Assembly: GCA_014377145.1 (NCBI GenBank)
Contig: JACMQE010000094.1
Span: forward strand, 1 to 6,992
DNA length: 6,992 nt
DNA from: Glaciimonas sp.
GTDB lineage: Bacteria > Pseudomonadota > Gammaproteobacteria > Burkholderiales > Burkholderiaceae
Direction: 5' to 3'
The notes beneath the pieces were generated by a model that saw only the letters and a program-made list of their open reading frames with translations, made no database searches and was not told the DNA's origin. Shown in pieces: positions 6,766 through 6,992 of this stretch. A program made the position numbers and the translations under genes. How positions within the stretch are numbered: position 1 is the first letter of the stretch; each line of letters opens with the position of its first letter.

Positions 6766-6992
6766 ATATCCAATAGTGCCAGCAGTCCAATCCGGGTTTT
6801 TTATCGGGGCGAAGTGCATATCGTTAAGGACGCGGCTCCCACTTCAGCATCTACGTGAAGATTTGCATTGCACCGGCCACCAAGGAGGGTTGTGCAGAAG
6901 GTGATTGTGGTGCTTGTACCGTGGTTATTGGCGAAATAGACGCAAATGGCGTAAAGATGAAATCGGTCAATTCCTGCATCCAATTTCTGCCG
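6766..6992 (+). pseudogene. xdhA: Xanthine dehydrogenase small subunit XdhA, N-terminal [2Fe-2S] domain (partial, frameshifted)
   Basis: XdhA is the iron-sulfur/FAD subunit of xanthine dehydrogenase, which oxidises hypoxanthine and xanthine to urate in purine breakdown. Three frames are needed. The first reads SNSASSPIRVFYRGEVHIVK, then DAAPT. A second, after a small deletion near 6844, reads LQHLREDLHCTG. A third, after one extra C near 6880, reads TKEGCAEGDCGACTVVIGEI and later NSCIQFLP at the window edge. The plant-type ferredoxin pattern C-x4-C-x2-C is intact (CAEGDCGAC), with the fourth Cys in NSC. The expected start position, 6766-6768, is now ATA, so the ATG may have been lost by a G-to-A change. 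About 75 codons are in the window; the second iron-sulfur cluster, the FAD domain and any xdhB lie to the right. The family is certain and the gene is almost certainly dead. Confidence 0.92.

Noticed and set aside
1..6992. CRISPR array, tRNA or rRNA genes
   Set aside because: No regularly spaced direct repeats and no recognisable tRNA or rRNA sequence were seen on reading the window.

Overview
This window looks like a decaying piece of a proteobacterial chromosome. The MetH, XdhA and RhlE-type helicase relics resemble Burkholderiales-type betaproteobacterial proteins; this is judged from remembered family sequences, not a search. Every recognisable gene, on both strands, is broken by frameshifts, stop codons or deletions, and a large central part has almost no readable coding. 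That suits a recently host-restricted or otherwise genome-reducing bacterium. Some of the many one-base indels in homopolymers could be assembly errors, but the stop codons, in-frame deletions and gene fusion are not easily explained that way.

Left third (1-2142, minus strand): a compact relic operon read right to left. It holds a 4-hydroxymandelate synthase (HmaS-like, a relative of 4-hydroxyphenylpyruvate dioxygenase), then a phytanoyl-CoA dioxygenase (PhyH)-family Fe(II)/2-oxoglutarate oxygenase, then the first codons of an aminotransferase resembling 4-hydroxyphenylglycine aminotransferase (HpgT), which runs off the left edge. HmaS and HpgT are the first and last enzymes of 4-hydroxyphenylglycine (Hpg) synthesis, the non-proteinogenic residue of vancomycin-type and other nonribosomal peptides. 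The window therefore seems to hold the remains of an Hpg-dependent peptide natural-product cluster. The usual middle enzyme, the flavin-dependent hydroxymandelate oxidase Hmo, is not seen; the PhyH enzyme occupies the middle of the operon.

Middle (2143-4572): an IS-derived or MITE-like 101-bp element with 23-bp terminal inverted repeats lies just upstream of HmaS. After it come AT-rich, stop-rich sequence, two unrecognised minus-strand reading frames, a small broken hypothetical gene and about 600 bases with nothing recognisable.

Right third (4573-6992, plus strand): a DEAD-box helicase truncated after its GG motif is fused in frame, through a large deletion, to the middle of cobalamin-dependent methionine synthase (metH). 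metH also lacks about 200 internal residues and carries two frameshifts and a stop. About 360 bases with two hairpins follow, then the frameshifted start of xdhA (xanthine dehydrogenase small subunit), cut by the right edge.

None of these genes is likely to make a working protein as written. The window records lost functions: a specialised-metabolite pathway, B12-dependent methionine synthesis, an RNA helicase and purine catabolism.
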